The notes under the pieces are model-generated. The model was not told where the DNA came from. It ran no database searches and was given only the letters and a program-made list of their open reading frames with translations. A stretch of 47,773 bases of DNA. It comes from Chara braunii. Lineage: Eukaryota > Streptophyta > Charophyceae > Charales > Characeae. Position numbers and translations under genes: made by a program. The DNA lies in contig BFEA01000514.1 in NCBI GenBank assembly GCA_003427395.1, positions 1-47,773 of the forward strand, read 5' to 3'. Positions 21,833-33,377 of this stretch are shown one piece after another (positions within the stretch are counted from its first letter, which is position 1; each line of letters begins with the position of its first letter).

Positions 21833-22015
21833 TAGGGCATACCAAACCTTTTTTCTGCTCTCTGGCTTGAGTGAGATACCTTCCCAACTTCTCAAGTGAC
21901 TCAGGGGATACCAAACCCTGTTTTCTTTCTCTGGTCTAAGTGAGGCGTCTTCTCAACTTCTCAGATAAAAGGAAGGGGATACCAAACCCCTTTTCTTTTC
22001 TCTGGTTTGGGAACT
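21833..22015. repeat. Three-copy tandem repeat, about 70 bp unit
   Basis: Each unit opens with gg(c/g)ataccaaacc, continues with ttttct.t.tctctgg and, in the first two units, is followed by a caacttctca segment. Starts are near 21835, 21905 and 21975. Confidence 0.8.
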
Positions 22016-22479
22016 TCAAATAAGTATTTATGTACCTACAAAACAGTGAGTTCCACAAACAGCCAGACTATGCCCCAACAAGCAGGCTCCCCGTCAATTA
22101 ACAACCAAGCAACAAGTAAACAAAATAAAACCCAAAATAAAATAAAACAACAAAATGATTGAAATAATAAAATAATAAAATAATAGACATAGTAAGACAA
22201 TCCTTCACACCCAAAAGTTATTGATTGCCTTGATTTTGACCCACCACTGGCCAGGAATGACAGATGTCCCGTCAGTCTGACATACCTCATTCGGCCCACC
22301 TCAAGCCAGGGCTAGTCAGACCATTTGTCTTGACAACCCCTTTGACCTGCCTCCAGGTCAGGACTAACATACCCACTACTCGAGTATGGCAGCCCTTTGG
22401 CACTCTCACCAGGACACCCAGACTATAGCGGGTCTGGTCATCCTATGACAATATACCTCCCGTAAGTCAAACTGTCCCG

Positions 22480-22795
22480 AACCCGGATTTGACCACTGCG
22501 GTCGGGGACCGGCTCACCTGCCAGTTCTTGGTCTAGGGCGCTGGCTGCCCCGCCCAGATTTTTGAACGTGGAACCCGGTCTAACCACGGTTCAAAGCTAT
22601 GACGAACCTCGCTGGATTGCATCCTCTGACTGCGGTAGGGTTCCAGCTGACCCCTTTCGACTTCACAGGCCAGATCCCCCGAGTCTTAGCCTCAGTCGAC
22701 TACGGAATTCGACACTCGCGTCGGGGACCTGTTGACCCCACCAATTGCAACTTACTGCGGTAAGGCTCAGGCTAGCCCCGACAATCAATGCAGCT
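22480..22795. repeat. Diverged repeats with gcggtcggggacc / actgcggtagggtt cores
   Basis: Two related pairs occur: gaccactgcggtcggggacc (about 22492) with gacactcgcgtcggggacc (about 22711), and gactgcggtagggttccagc (about 22628) with ttactgcggtaaggctcagg (about 22753). The block looks like a decayed array with units of 110-125 bp. Confidence 0.55.
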
Positions 22796-22884
22796 TTATG
22801 TTAGAGAAGAAAAACTCAGGTACAGACAATCAAACAAGCATATCATAACCCACAAGCAGACTGCCCATGCCCCAAGTAACAGGA

Positions 22885-23305
22885 CAGACATTTCTCAAGA
22901 GACGTCCCTTCAGTCTTAAGAGGTACTGAACAACAACATGATAACCAACACCAAGCTCTTGCAGGAGACCTCCCTTCAGTCTCAGGAAGGATGCTTAGTG
23001 TTGGCCCCAGAGAGGTCCCTTCCCTCAGCTGGGAATTTCTTTTTCCAAGAGACGTCCCGTCAGTCCCAAGGAAATACTAAAATGCTGATTTCAGAAAGGT
23101 CCCTTTCCCCATCTGAGTAAAGACAGACAACTTAGTCAAAAAAACGCGAAGTCCCTTTACTGACAACTCTCAATCAGGTAAAGCTGAACTTCTTTATGCC
23201 TGTCCTCATCTGAATTTCTTGGATGGACAACTTAGTCAAGAGACACGAAGTCCTTCTGCTGACAACTCTTAATGAGACAGAACCGAACTTCTTTATGCCC
23301 ATTGT
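22885..23305. repeat. Alternating tandem repeats with gagacgtccc.tcagtc and gacaacttagtcaa cores
   Basis: Cores of the first kind lie near 22898, 22965 and 23049, alternating with agaggtccctt at 23013 and 23095. Cores of the second kind, with acgaagtcc...ctgacaactct...gaacttctttatgcc, lie near 23126 and 23226, a unit of about 100 bp. Confidence 0.7.
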
Positions 23306-23645
23306 GTTTTTCTCTTTATCATAAGAATAATACTGATTACATCTTCTGATGTGCCACAACCAAGAGTTCCTCAGATCTTTGACACTGCATCAATGCTCAC
23401 GAAAACTGTATCTCACAGTTATTTCCTCACTCTCAGGGACTTAACACTCAGGAATTGACTGTAGCACTGCATCAAGGACATTGTCTCATTAACTCTGTTG
23501 CTTGCTGAAACAGTAAATTAACTGACATGCTGAAAAATTGAAATGTTGAATTGACCACTCAAGAACGATCACAATCTACTGAATTTTCAGTCTTACTGTC
23601 TCATTGTCTTGCTCTACTTTCTCTCAGTTCGTTGAAACTGTTCTC

Positions 23646-24007
23646 TTATTTGGATGACTGACCTTTCTTCCCTCTCTTTGAGGTCACTGTAGGGAACAGA
23701 TCAGGGTCTCTGAAGATGAACTTACGAAATCTTGATGTTGACACCATGTCGTGAACCCTAGATCCATCCATCTCTGATATCTCATAGACTTTGCCTTCTG
23801 CTTCTCCTGTGATTCTGTAAGGACCAAGCCATTTAGGCTCGAATTGCTTAGTCCACTGAGTCTCAAGAGAACTGTCGAATAGAAGAACAACATCATCAAC
23901 CTTCAATTTCTTTTTTCTTATATATCTTTTCTTGTTCCATCTCTCTTGATCTGATAATCTGCTGGAAGTCATTCTCTCTGCAGCATCCATCACTGCCTGA
24001 TCAACCT
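23646..24007 (-). pseudogene. Element B integrase C-terminal (GPY/F) domain, truncated by assembly gap
   Basis: The minus strand encodes VDQAVMDAAERMTSSRLSDQ, a basic linker RYIRKKKLKVDDVVLLFDS, then WTKQFEPKWLGPYRITG, the GPY/F motif of Ty3/gypsy integrases, and KVYEISEMDGSRVHDMVS. The frame closes at 23646 with a Lys/Gly-rich tail and shows no chromodomain. The upstream part is missing behind 970 Ns. The GPY/F domain contributes to DNA binding and integrase multimerisation. Confidence 0.85.
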
Positions 24008-24977
24008 NNNNNNNNNNNNNNNNNNNNNNNNNNNNNNNNNNNNNNNNNNNNNNNNNNNNNNNNNNNNNNNNNNNNNNNNNNNNNNNNNNNNNNNNNNNNN
24101 NNNNNNNNNNNNNNNNNNNNNNNNNNNNNNNNNNNNNNNNNNNNNNNNNNNNNNNNNNNNNNNNNNNNNNNNNNNNNNNNNNNNNNNNNNNNNNNNNNNN
24201 NNNNNNNNNNNNNNNNNNNNNNNNNNNNNNNNNNNNNNNNNNNNNNNNNNNNNNNNNNNNNNNNNNNNNNNNNNNNNNNNNNNNNNNNNNNNNNNNNNNN
24301 NNNNNNNNNNNNNNNNNNNNNNNNNNNNNNNNNNNNNNNNNNNNNNNNNNNNNNNNNNNNNNNNNNNNNNNNNNNNNNNNNNNNNNNNNNNNNNNNNNNN
24401 NNNNNNNNNNNNNNNNNNNNNNNNNNNNNNNNNNNNNNNNNNNNNNNNNNNNNNNNNNNNNNNNNNNNNNNNNNNNNNNNNNNNNNNNNNNNNNNNNNNN
24501 NNNNNNNNNNNNNNNNNNNNNNNNNNNNNNNNNNNNNNNNNNNNNNNNNNNNNNNNNNNNNNNNNNNNNNNNNNNNNNNNNNNNNNNNNNNNNNNNNNNN
24601 NNNNNNNNNNNNNNNNNNNNNNNNNNNNNNNNNNNNNNNNNNNNNNNNNNNNNNNNNNNNNNNNNNNNNNNNNNNNNNNNNNNNNNNNNNNNNNNNNNNN
24701 NNNNNNNNNNNNNNNNNNNNNNNNNNNNNNNNNNNNNNNNNNNNNNNNNNNNNNNNNNNNNNNNNNNNNNNNNNNNNNNNNNNNNNNNNNNNNNNNNNNN
24801 NNNNNNNNNNNNNNNNNNNNNNNNNNNNNNNNNNNNNNNNNNNNNNNNNNNNNNNNNNNNNNNNNNNNNNNNNNNNNNNNNNNNNNNNNNNNNNNNNNNN
24901 NNNNNNNNNNNNNNNNNNNNNNNNNNNNNNNNNNNNNNNNNNNNNNNNNNNNNNNNNNNNNNNNNNNNNNNNNNNNN
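24008..24977. other. Assembly gap (970 N)
   Basis: A run of N replaces part of the element B integrase region. Protein similarity on both sides is integrase, core on the right and C-terminus on the left. The missing DNA is probably element sequence, although the gap is longer than the linker would require. Confidence 0.98.
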
Positions 24978-25940
24978 TGACTTGACCATGTTTTGACTAT
25001 GTTCTCAATAGGCAATGTAGCATATCGGTCATACCACAGAGTAAATGGAGGATAACCAGTAGTCCTTTTGACNGTGATGTTGTCAGCATAGACAACAGTT
25101 CTCAACACTTTTGGCCACTTACTGAGATTTCTCTCACACNATTTGGCCAATGAATCTTTCAAGGTCCTGTGACCTCTCTCGACTGACGCATTCGCTTGAG
25201 GATGGTAAGTTGTCACATACCGAATTCTGACACCCAATCTGAGAGAGATTCTTCTTACAATCTCATTTTTGAACTTTGGTCCTCTGTCTGAGACAAACTC
25301 TCTGATAATACCTGAGATAGACTTCCTCTATCCAGTCAGCCACCTGCTCTGCTGTCTTCTTTTTCAGAGTTTTTGCCTCAACATATCGAAAGAAATTATC
25401 TCTCATGTTCAGTATATATCTCATCTCGCCCTTGCCTAATAGCATTGTGATGAGATCTAAATGAACTCGACTTCCTGGCTCCACCAGAATAGTGAAAAAT
25501 AAAGGTTCAATCATTCTTGTATTAGACCTCTTCTGACATAACACACATGACTTATAAAATCTGAAAATCAAGTCTCTCATGCTAGGCCAGAAGTAGATTT
25601 TGAAAGTCTTAGAGTAGGTTGCCTCAGCAGCTCTGTGACCACCTACAACCCCCTCATGTAGAGCAGCAATTATCTCTAATTGTCTCTCTTTACCAGAGAC
25701 CACTCTTAGTGGAGATAGTCTTTCCTTACCATCCATGAAAAAATGTCTTTTTTTTAATCTGAACTTCTTCCTTGAATTTTTACAATAATATTTCTTTAGT
25801 TGTTCTCTTTCCATCTTCTTACCAATCTCTTGATAACTTTCGTCGTATTCTTCATAAATGAAAATTATTTCTTCCTCCTTCTTTTCACATTCTTCTTCTT
25901 CCTTTGAACCAGAGTTTTCCCCCATTTCATGCGCAACCAC
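24978..25940 (-). pseudogene. Element B integrase, zinc-binding and catalytic core, frameshifted
   Basis: On the minus strand the frame 25263-25940 gives the HHCC domain (HEGVVGGH ... CVLCQK) and the first catalytic Asp (VHLDLITML). After a one-base shift near 25310 comes VSDRGPKFKNE with the second Asp. The frame from 25237 then reads YVTTYHPQANASVERGHRTL, with the catalytic Glu in VERGHR. All three catalytic residues and the zinc ligands are therefore present, unlike in element A. The VERGH form of the third motif is not the usual plant chromovirus QTER. Single Ns at 25073 and 25140. Confidence 0.87.
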
Positions 25941-26052
25941 AACTGCTGCGTTAACTCTAGCATACCAATCATTTGGCTCATCCTCTTCTTCTTTCCCAAT
26001 AATCGACTCATAAACATAAACATTAGGGATCTCTCCCTAACTGTCTCTTTCT

Positions 26053-26577
26053 TCATGTCATAAACTTCACTTTTCTCCATTCAATCCAGCTCAAGCCATC
26101 TGGTCTGTTATTCTCAGTAGGAATCTTTTCTAACCAAAAATTAAAAATCCAGATGAAGGCAATCCACCTGCTGACTGTTGGATCTACTTGTTGGTGCTTC
26201 TTTATGACACCAATTACAGCAGATGCATCAATCCTGAAGATGAATCTCCTCCCTAGTACATAGTGCCTGAAGCATCTGAGGCTATGAATAATTGTCAGTA
26301 GCTCCTTCCTGAACTGGGTATAACCTCTTTCTGTTGAGTTAAGAGTCATGCTCTCAAATCTCAGAGGTCTCTCTTTCCCATTTTCATCTTTCTGAATGAG
26401 CACACCACCCAGAGCAACTGGTCCTCCATCAGCCTCAATGATGAAAGGTTTGCCTTCCTCATCATCATAAAAAGGCACTCCCAACACTACACCTCCATCT
26501 TTTAATTTCTCATGCAGAGTTTTTGCAGCGGCTTGTCTTTTCTCATTCCATGCTAAATGAACCCCTTGCCTTACCAT
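26053..26577 (-). pseudogene. Element B RNase H domain
   Basis: An open minus-strand frame. FIIEADGGPVALGGVLIQ carries the first catalytic Asp, YTQFRKELLTIIHSLRCFRH the Glu, and FRIDASAVIGVI a further Asp (usually TDH in other elements). The end reads IPTENNRPDGLSW where other elements have N-x-x-A-D-x-L-S-R. The order from RT to RNase H to integrase is that of Ty3/gypsy pol. The domain looks less damaged than that of element A. A frame break at about 26600 separates it from RT. Confidence 0.85.
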
Positions 26578-26617
26578 CTCCCTCAGAAGCTCTGCAAGGG
26601 TAGCAAAATGAGAGAGG

Positions 26618-27475
26618 TCAGTTTAAAATCTTGTCTATCTTTTTGGGGTAAGAACTCCTACGCTTTGAGAAACATCTGAAACCCAAGATGATTACTTTGG
26701 GCTGAAAGAGAAGGGACTTTGGTCCACTGACAGTCAGGTTGTACTTCTGAAGTCTCTCTAGGATCATTTTTACTCCTTCGGCGTGTTCAAGTTCCCAGAC
26801 AAACTTCCTGACTCCACCTGCGACCAAAGTCTAATCCCTGATTAGGGGTCCTTTCACAGGATTGTCATCAATCAGGAGAAATATCTTGCATGACTTGGAT
26901 CATATCCCTTTGAACCACTGCCACACCATTAGTCCAACCCTGAGGTACCACACACATCTGAATGAGCCCTCTTGGCGTGTGCATGACAGTCATTGGTCGG
27001 CTAGTGGGATCAATAGGAAACTGATCATAGCCAGAGTATAAATCAAGTAAGGAATAAATGCATCGACCAACAAACGATTGAGAGAGGAGATCATCATTAG
27101 GAAGACTACCTGCATCACGTACCGTCACAAAGTTGAGTTTCTGAAGATTCTGTATCCATCTCAATCCACCCCCTGGTTTCCAAAAGCAAAGCCAGTGGTT
27201 AGCATAAGGCCCATCAGCAGGTTCAGCAACGTTAGGAGCAATCTTCTTGTCAAGATATTTTATAACCTCTGCTTTTTCTTTCAAGCATACTTGGTCGGCC
27301 TATCATTCCATGGAACATGATCAACTGTCCAAATTTTGGTCATCTTGATCATATCCACATCCAACCGCTCTCTCTCTTCATCATTAAAGGAGAATGTTCC
27401 AGAGAATTCTTGACACATTTTGAAGATATATTCTTTCTCTTTAGGCAGGATAAACTGATTCGAGCCTATCTTCAT
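26618..27475 (-). pseudogene. Element B reverse transcriptase, frameshifted
   Basis: Three minus-strand pieces make up one RT. 27281-27475 gives TVDHVPWNDRPTKY (fingers). 26868-27284 gives WKPGGGLRWIQNLQKLN, LLDLYSGYDQFPIDP and VVPQGWTNGVAVVQRDM. After a shift comes the catalytic box as FLLIDDNPVKGP (about 26840-26870). 26618-26827 is the thumb, including ILGFRCF. Such DLYSGYDQ / GWTN / IDD.PVKGP signatures are unlike those of element A and of typical plant Tat or Athila, and suggest a separate Ty3/gypsy branch. The catalytic aspartates are kept. Confidence 0.85.
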
Positions 27476-28138
27476 TGTGTCAAATCTCTCTTTGGTGACC
27501 CTATTCCCTTATTTTTCAAATTCTCTTAATGCTTTAATAATCTTCCTCTCTTTTTTCAATGCTTCATTATAATTATTTTCTATTAGGACTGCCACCGGGG
27601 TTTTCTTCACCCCCTTGGACTTATATTTTCTCTTTGACCCAGTGACTTTTTTCCTAAAAAAGGACGAGTCGATGCAAATTTTTATTTCATCCTCCCTCTC
27701 TTAGCAGTCTCTACAGCCTTTTTAAATACTTCAATTTGTCTGTCTTCATCTTTGAGATTACCAAGAGCTTTTATCATTTTCGAAACTTGATTAATACCCA
27801 CTGAAATTTTTTCGTTACCCTCTTGTTTGCCTTGTTCTCTTAATCTCCTAATCCTTTCAGTAGACTCTTAACAAATAATCGATGCTTGAAATCATTTTTA
27901 GTGCAGACCAGAAAGGTCTCTTCCTGAGCAGTCTCCGGATCTTGTAGGCCGATCCAAGATTACCCCTCATGACTGAAAAATTGAACTGCCTCCATCCTAT
28001 GCAAGAATGGAGTGCCCAAGATACAATCGTGGTCCAGTTCCGACACTACAAAACCCAGTAATTCAACTTACATAGTCCCAACTCTGATAGGCAGATTATC
28101 AATAAATCCTGCCACAAAAAACTCCCCTGCAATATTAC
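27476..28138 (-). pseudogene. Element B protease end and protease-RT linker
   Basis: In broken frames the minus strand reads the distal protease segment (CILGTPFLHRMEAVQFF, about 27980-28040), then a Lys/Glu-rich linker with KEERKIIKAL-like helices up to RT. Frameshifts and stops prevent a single reading. The composition matches its neighbours and nothing suggests a separate gene. Confidence 0.55.
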
Positions 28139-28444
28139 TTAGTATGTGTTGTGTTGTCTATCAATAGATAAGTCACAAACTTTCATTGTTCTCCGAGAAA
28201 GAAGTATCATCTTTGCCCCAGACTCCACTAAGGCTCGAATCTTCACTTGATTAATATAAATGGTCAGATGCTCACATCCCATGGTTACAAATCTCATCTT
28301 GCAACCTGACAGTGATCTGTTCTCCTGACTGGGAAAAATTGATCCCAAATAATTAACTTCTAATTTATTCTTCTCAATCAGCTTCTTTAGTTCTTCTCTC
28401 AGCTTAGGTGCTAGAGTCATTGCTTCTTTGAAGAACAGAGTCAC
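28139..28444 (-). pseudogene. Element B aspartic protease, N-terminal part
   Basis: A minus-strand frame with a helical lead (KLREELKKLIEKNKLEVNY) followed by YINQVKIRALVESGAKMILLS. This is the retropepsin active-site segment with Glu in place of the catalytic Asp of D-S-G. The flap and end lie downstream in other frames (27980-28138). The Asp-to-Glu change, one codon-position substitution, should inactivate the enzyme unless it is an assembly error. Confidence 0.72.
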
Positions 28445-28507
28445 TTATGTCTCTTCCAACATTTTAGCAATCACGTCAGTAATCACTGTCCCGCCTTCCA
28501 AATCATT

Positions 28508-28954
28508 CTAGAAAATAAATTTCCTCGTCCTTCCTTGCCCATTCTTCCTATGTGGGAGTTCCGACTCTGGATCATCAAGAATATTAATCAGAGACTCCTC
28601 AACTTTCCTTCTTTTTTTTTCTTCTGTCATTTGAGGCGTCAAGCGTGTTTGAAGGTTTCTCACTTCACCAAGCACGACACTGGGTTCCATGACGAGTTCT
28701 GGAGGTAAATCACCATCAAATGATATCATGTTGGCCAGGAAGTGAGTTGTTTCATTAGAAGGAGATTCTACTAATTCAGAAGGGCTCTGTGAAGTAAAAT
28801 TCACTTCTAATGAAGGCCCAATTGTAGAAGCCACATCAGACGCATTCTTTATCAATGTTAAGGATTGCAAAGACAGCTCAATCACGGCATGAGGGTCACT
28901 TATTTCCTGTACAAGTTCGTTAGGCAATTCGTCAATAAGGAAATGAACATTCAC
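28508..28954 (-). pseudogene. Element B spacer between zinc knuckle and protease
   Basis: A 148-codon minus-strand frame rich in Glu, Ser and Asn (LIDELPNELVQEISD, NETTHFLANMISFDGDLPPE) with a basic patch EEKKRRKVEE. No domain is recognised. It lies between the gag zinc knuckle (about 29110-29150) and protease, so it is probably part of Gag-Pol. Functions of such spacers vary. Confidence 0.5.
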
Positions 28955-28969
28955 ATTAGCCTTTCTCTT

Positions 28970-30040
28970 TTTTTTTCTTCTTCATCTTTTCATCATGTTT
29001 AAGAGCAAGAAGTCTCATACTTCCTGGATGCCTGAGATCCAACTTGTTCCACGAACTATCAGAGACATGACTCATAACATCTTTCTTTGCTACCCCATTC
29101 TTCACATCCTCAAGAGGTCTGCAATAGGTGGTAGTCTTACCCCCTTCACCACAATAATAGCAAACAAAACTCTTCTTAGGACGGTCATCATACTTCCTTC
29201 TTTCTCTGTTTCTTCTGTCACTATTCCCTCCATTCGTTCTGGACCTAGAAGAGTCTCACTTCTTACCATAGCCTTCATCATCATCATCATCATCATCCTT
29301 TTCACTTTCAACTTTCTTCTTTCTTCTGTCATCCACAGCATGGTTTGCAAGCATATAGTTAGCCATCACTCTTTGAATAATATTATCAGCACTCCGATTG
29401 TTCCCTTTGTCCATACCATTCTCTGTCTCTCAGTCCTTGGCGAATGTACTGATCTGATCCAATGACCATTTCTTATGAAAAACTGTAGGTAAAGTTCTAA
29501 CAATTGCAACCATTTCATCCCATCTGAGAGAATAGTGTTAAGTCTGATTGAGAACTGTCTGCCTTTCAGTGTCAGTAAAATTTGTCAAAAATATATGGCA
29601 TCTTTGAGCTTCGTCCAAATATGGGATTCTTCTTGCTGTTCAGATGAAGGTCTGAAGAAAAACATTGAAAGTGTCATACTTAGCTCTTCTCATGTTGAGT
29701 AAATCCTTGGTTGTTGTTGGAACTGAGTCTTTCTCAAATTTCTTTTTCATTCTCTTTTTGACCTCTTCTCATGTATTGACCCCTTCCATCAATTCTTGAA
29801 CAGCCAACCTCGAGTCAGTGTCACAGTAAGATAAAAGGTGCTTAAGTCGTTGTTTGTCTGTCCAGCCATAACTGAGCCCAAATAACTCATACTCGTCAAG
29901 GAAATCGTTTACTTGAGCCCTCTGAAACAGAAAATTCTCTCATCTGGTCTCTTTGCTCTTGCGATGTCTGACCCTCCTTTCATTGTGTCGACTCTCTCGA
30001 CCAGTTCTCGTATAACCTCAACCAAGACCACTTCATTGGT
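28970..30040 (-). pseudogene. Element B gag (capsid and zinc knuckle), decayed
   Basis: On the minus strand, frames broken by several stops read DKQRLKHLLSYCDTDSRLAV, a Lys-rich EEVKKRMKKKFEKDSV, DEAQRCHIFLTNFTDTERQ and WDEMVAIVRTLPTVFHKKW. This is the helical pattern of a retrotransposon gag capsid. Asp/Glu and Arg/Lys blocks follow, then CYYCGEGGKTTTYCRP (about 29110-29150), a CCHC zinc knuckle in which the His is Lys. Gag forms the particle and packages RNA. The call rests on position, the zinc knuckle and helix content. Confidence 0.7.
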
Positions 30041-30708
30041 CCCTGCAGATGAGCTAGGTCTTGAACGACCAACCATCTTGACCACAGACTTTCCCCGATA
30101 CTTTCTTCTCTCTTTTTGTCACGTTTGTCCTCTCTTTCTTTATTTTTCAATCTTTCACTCTTCTCGCAAGAGATATAGGTTCGTTTCTCTTTTCTCTTGT
30201 TTGCCGTACCCCTTGAAAATTTTGTACCTAAAGAGTATATGCAATACCAGACTGGTAGTGATCAAAGGCAACGCAATCCTTCTCAACATTCCAGTGTAAT
30301 CTTCAATCAACTCTCTTTCATCATCCCTACTCAGTCTTCTATTATACTATTTAACAGTACCCCTAATCATAAAATATCGAGTCAAGTCTATAATCTCATA
30401 ATCAAATTGCATTGCTTACAACCCGCTGTTGATCCTTCTGGCAAGAGAGACTCGTTTCCTAGAAGTGTAGTATGATATTCTCTCAGCAGTTCCCACTTTC
30501 ACCACCTTTAATAAATAACTTATCTCAGTCTGATCAGTGACAATTCTCAGGGCAGAGTCTCTCATTCGATCAAAGAAAGGCTGCAATAACTCAAGCTAAT
30601 CCAAGGTAGAAAGATTTATGTCAGAGATCCGAAGAGTCCCTTCTATCTTGATTTTTCTTCCCTCCAGTACAACCACAAATGTTGACTGTTCAACCAAACT
30701 GGGCATCG

Positions 30709-32150
30709 CTAACCATCATAAGAAACATCTGAAAGATAGATCTCAGGTCGTACATAATCAGGGATTTCGAACCTGTGCTCAAAGGTACTTAAAAGCAGGG
30801 ATTTTATCATCACAGTAGAGTCTTTCTCCATTGCTTTACCAATTTCAGCAATAGCCTCCAGCAGAGGCATCCAATCTCTTCTGCCTTCAAATCCCTCAGC
30901 AATTGAGAACTCAGGGAGCCTCTCAAATTCCCTTACTCTCACTCCCCATGTTACTTTTCTTCTTAGCTTCTCTAGCCATTCTTTTGTCCGCTCAAGACTG
31001 ACATACGCCCCTTTAAATACTCGAAGTAGTCAACTTCCTCCTCTAGACAGGCAGAGGAGTAAACCCTCACATCAAAACTGTCAGAGTTCTATAATTTAAC
31101 TACAGGAATATGAAATATTATATGTCCTCTTCCACAAGTCTCATGCCTCAAGATGACAAAGGGATTATCATACCCTGTCACCTTATAAAGTTTGTCCCTC
31201 GCAGTAGTTATCCTGGCTACTGAGAGTATTTTTCTCGAGCTCTCTTCACTTTCCATGCAAAATTTATCATTGCAAACCAACTATCTCTCGATGAATTGAT
31301 ATCAGGTAAGGGAGGAGCTGAAAATCCCTCAAACACAGTAAATCGAGTAGATCCAGTGAAACATTTGTTTTCCCTCTCAAGTCTCTTTTTCTCTCTCAAT
31401 ACAACCTCCTCAGCAAATTCTCAGCATCTCCCATACACTGCATCAACACTTCTTTCTTTTGGGACATAAATCCTCACATCATACACGTCCAGGTCTATGA
31501 AGTGAAATGTCAGTACATAAAACCGTTTCTGCTCTCATCCGCTCTCGACCATCTCATATCTTACAGCCTCATATGGGAACACATCTCTTTTACGTAGAGT
31601 ATTCAGTGACCTTATGAGACACTCGACCTTCTCTTGACTTGGGCCTGAACCTCTGTCAAATTTTAACCTTCTCTGTCCGATTTCTTCTGCTGAAACCTCT
31701 TTAGTTCTCATGACCACCTGTTTTTTTCTCCCACGTCAGTACCGTGCTGATAATTAGCTACCAGTTAGTCTCATCACAATAGCTGTCAGGAATATGAGGG
31801 ATCGGAACAGTCTCATACGTTACTGGCATTACACCCCATTCCATTTTTTTCTTCTGCTTGATTAGGTCTGCTTTCTCGTCATTAAGAGATTGAATCGCAA
31901 TTCCCAGAGTCAGTTAAAGGTCTCACATTCGTCACAGTCTCCTTTCTTAACATCAGGGCGGATATCATAGATATCTCCCTCTAAGAAGCGAGTCAGCACT
32001 ACGCCGATGGCCGAATTGCCAGAACGGTAGACCTAACAATGCTCATATTGATAGGGGAATATCCCTTTGGTAGTCACTTTCGAGAGCTCTTTCAATGCAG
32101 CAGAAGTTAGCATTCTTGATGAAGTCTCCAAGCTCTTGATTCTTTCTTTC
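30709..32150 (-). pseudogene. Element B leader ORF: three tandem copies of an unrecognised module
   Basis: Between primer site and gag the minus strand encodes, in frames broken by stops, three successive copies of one module. Copy 1 (about 31750-32112): LKELSKVTTKGIFPYQY, GDIYDIRPDVKKGD, IPHIPDSYCDETNW. Copy 2 (31217-31717): LNTLRKRDVFPYEAV, YVLTFHFIDLDVYDVRIYV, APPLPDI...SWFAMI. Copy 3 (30709-31280): ARDKLYKVTGYD, SDSFDVRVYSS, then WGVRVREFERLPEFS and DWMPLLEAIAE. The LTR ORF at 14532-15035 is a fourth copy. Extra ORFs upstream of gag are known in Ogre-type elements, but I recognise no known domain here. Confidence 0.6.
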
Positions 32151-32439
32151 CCTTCTCAATGTTCCAAGGACATCATAGGTTCATGAGGCATACGTGAGAT
32201 CAAGCCCGATTCTCTTCGGTCAGTAATACCAGTCTCTCTCTCCAGTCCAGTGTGGTACCTCACACAAGGAAAGATAAAACTCAGTTAGCAACTAGGTTTT
32301 CTCAAGAGAGTAATAACTCAAGAAAAGTTGCAAAATGAGTTTGAAAAAATTCAGCAATTGTCAACAGTTCTCAAGGCCTAATCAAAGCTCAAAGCTGCTT
32401 GCTGACCCAGGCTCGTTCCGGACATGAAAAATTTTCATG

Positions 32440-32457
32440 TCCCCGGCAACGGCGCCA
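32440..32457 (-). promoter_or_regulatory. Element B primer-binding site (tRNA-Asp type)
   Basis: On the minus strand TGGCGCCGTTGCCGGGGA is complementary over 18 bases to the 3' end of plant tRNA-Asp including CCA. It begins four bases after the CGACA that closes the 5' LTR, the expected spacing. The same primer is used by plant Athila-type elements. Confidence 0.88.
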
Positions 32458-33119
32458 TTTTTGTCGCACTTTTTCCAGTCGGATCGTTTCAGGCGACCGG
32501 AAAGTCAACAGGTTGTCACGCAGGGTTTCGGATGTGATTGCAATAAATTAAATAATGTAAGTCCCCTCCTGTTGTGTGCGTCCGACTTCGAGCGAGACCC
32601 TTCAATTGCAATCTTCGCAGGTCCCCGGTCTTATAAATCTTTTATTTTGATTCGGAACAGCAGAAGATCATGCCAATAATAATCACAAAATTATGGTGTG
32701 TCATGCATGCATCAATTTTTCAATTTTCTAAATTTAGAGAACTGTGACAGAATCATCAAAGAAATGCAATCATCAGCAAGAACAATGCAAGAAGCAGGAC
32801 TGATTGACTCGAACAGAGGTGAGGTTAAATGAGGGAAGAATGAAAACTCGTAATAGTCTCAGAAACTACACATGGAAGAGAGCATGGTCAGCACCAGTCA
32901 GGAGTTTTCACTCACCCCTCTGAATCTCACACTCAATCTCTCACTCTGCTGTGCGTTTCATGCACTTTGAACCATGCCTCCGTACTCTCTGAGGTTGTGG
33001 CCTCTGAATGTAAAGCCACCTGAAGCCTGCTAGCTCTGAGCACCTCCATCCAAGGTACACGACCCGAAAGTCAATCATGGAGCAAAACTCTTCCTATAGT
33101 GTAGGTAGATACGGTTTGG

Positions 33120-33327
33120 AAAAGACTCCTCGTCTTAGGTGATCGAACTTTGAAGGATCTGTCAGTGCTTGATACTCAATCTGTGTTGGTGAGATGGACC
33201 TCTTTGCCAAGTCAACCAGGTCACCCCAGTGAGAGCCGTCTGTCAGGGTAAGGGTACCGGAGGCTTGGGATAGTCAGAGAAGAGCTTTGGTCCGAAGCTG
33301 CAGATCAGCTTAGTACCACTCTCATTG

Positions 33328-33377
<50 letters not shown>

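Larger units (their letters stand above)
21486..23640. other. Element B 3' internal region, non-coding and tandem-repeat-rich
   Basis: About 2.1 kb between the end of integrase and the antisense frame, without supported genes. It consists largely of diverged short tandem arrays, listed separately, and an A-rich tract (22110-22190). Tandem repeats in the 3' untranslated region are characteristic of giant plant Ty3/gypsy elements, but none of these arrays is recognised by sequence. Confidence 0.6.

Noticed and set aside
29102-29350. Met-rich minus-strand frame (run of M residues)
   Set aside because: It is the wrong frame of the Asp-rich stretch beside the zinc knuckle in element B gag (atcatc repeat).
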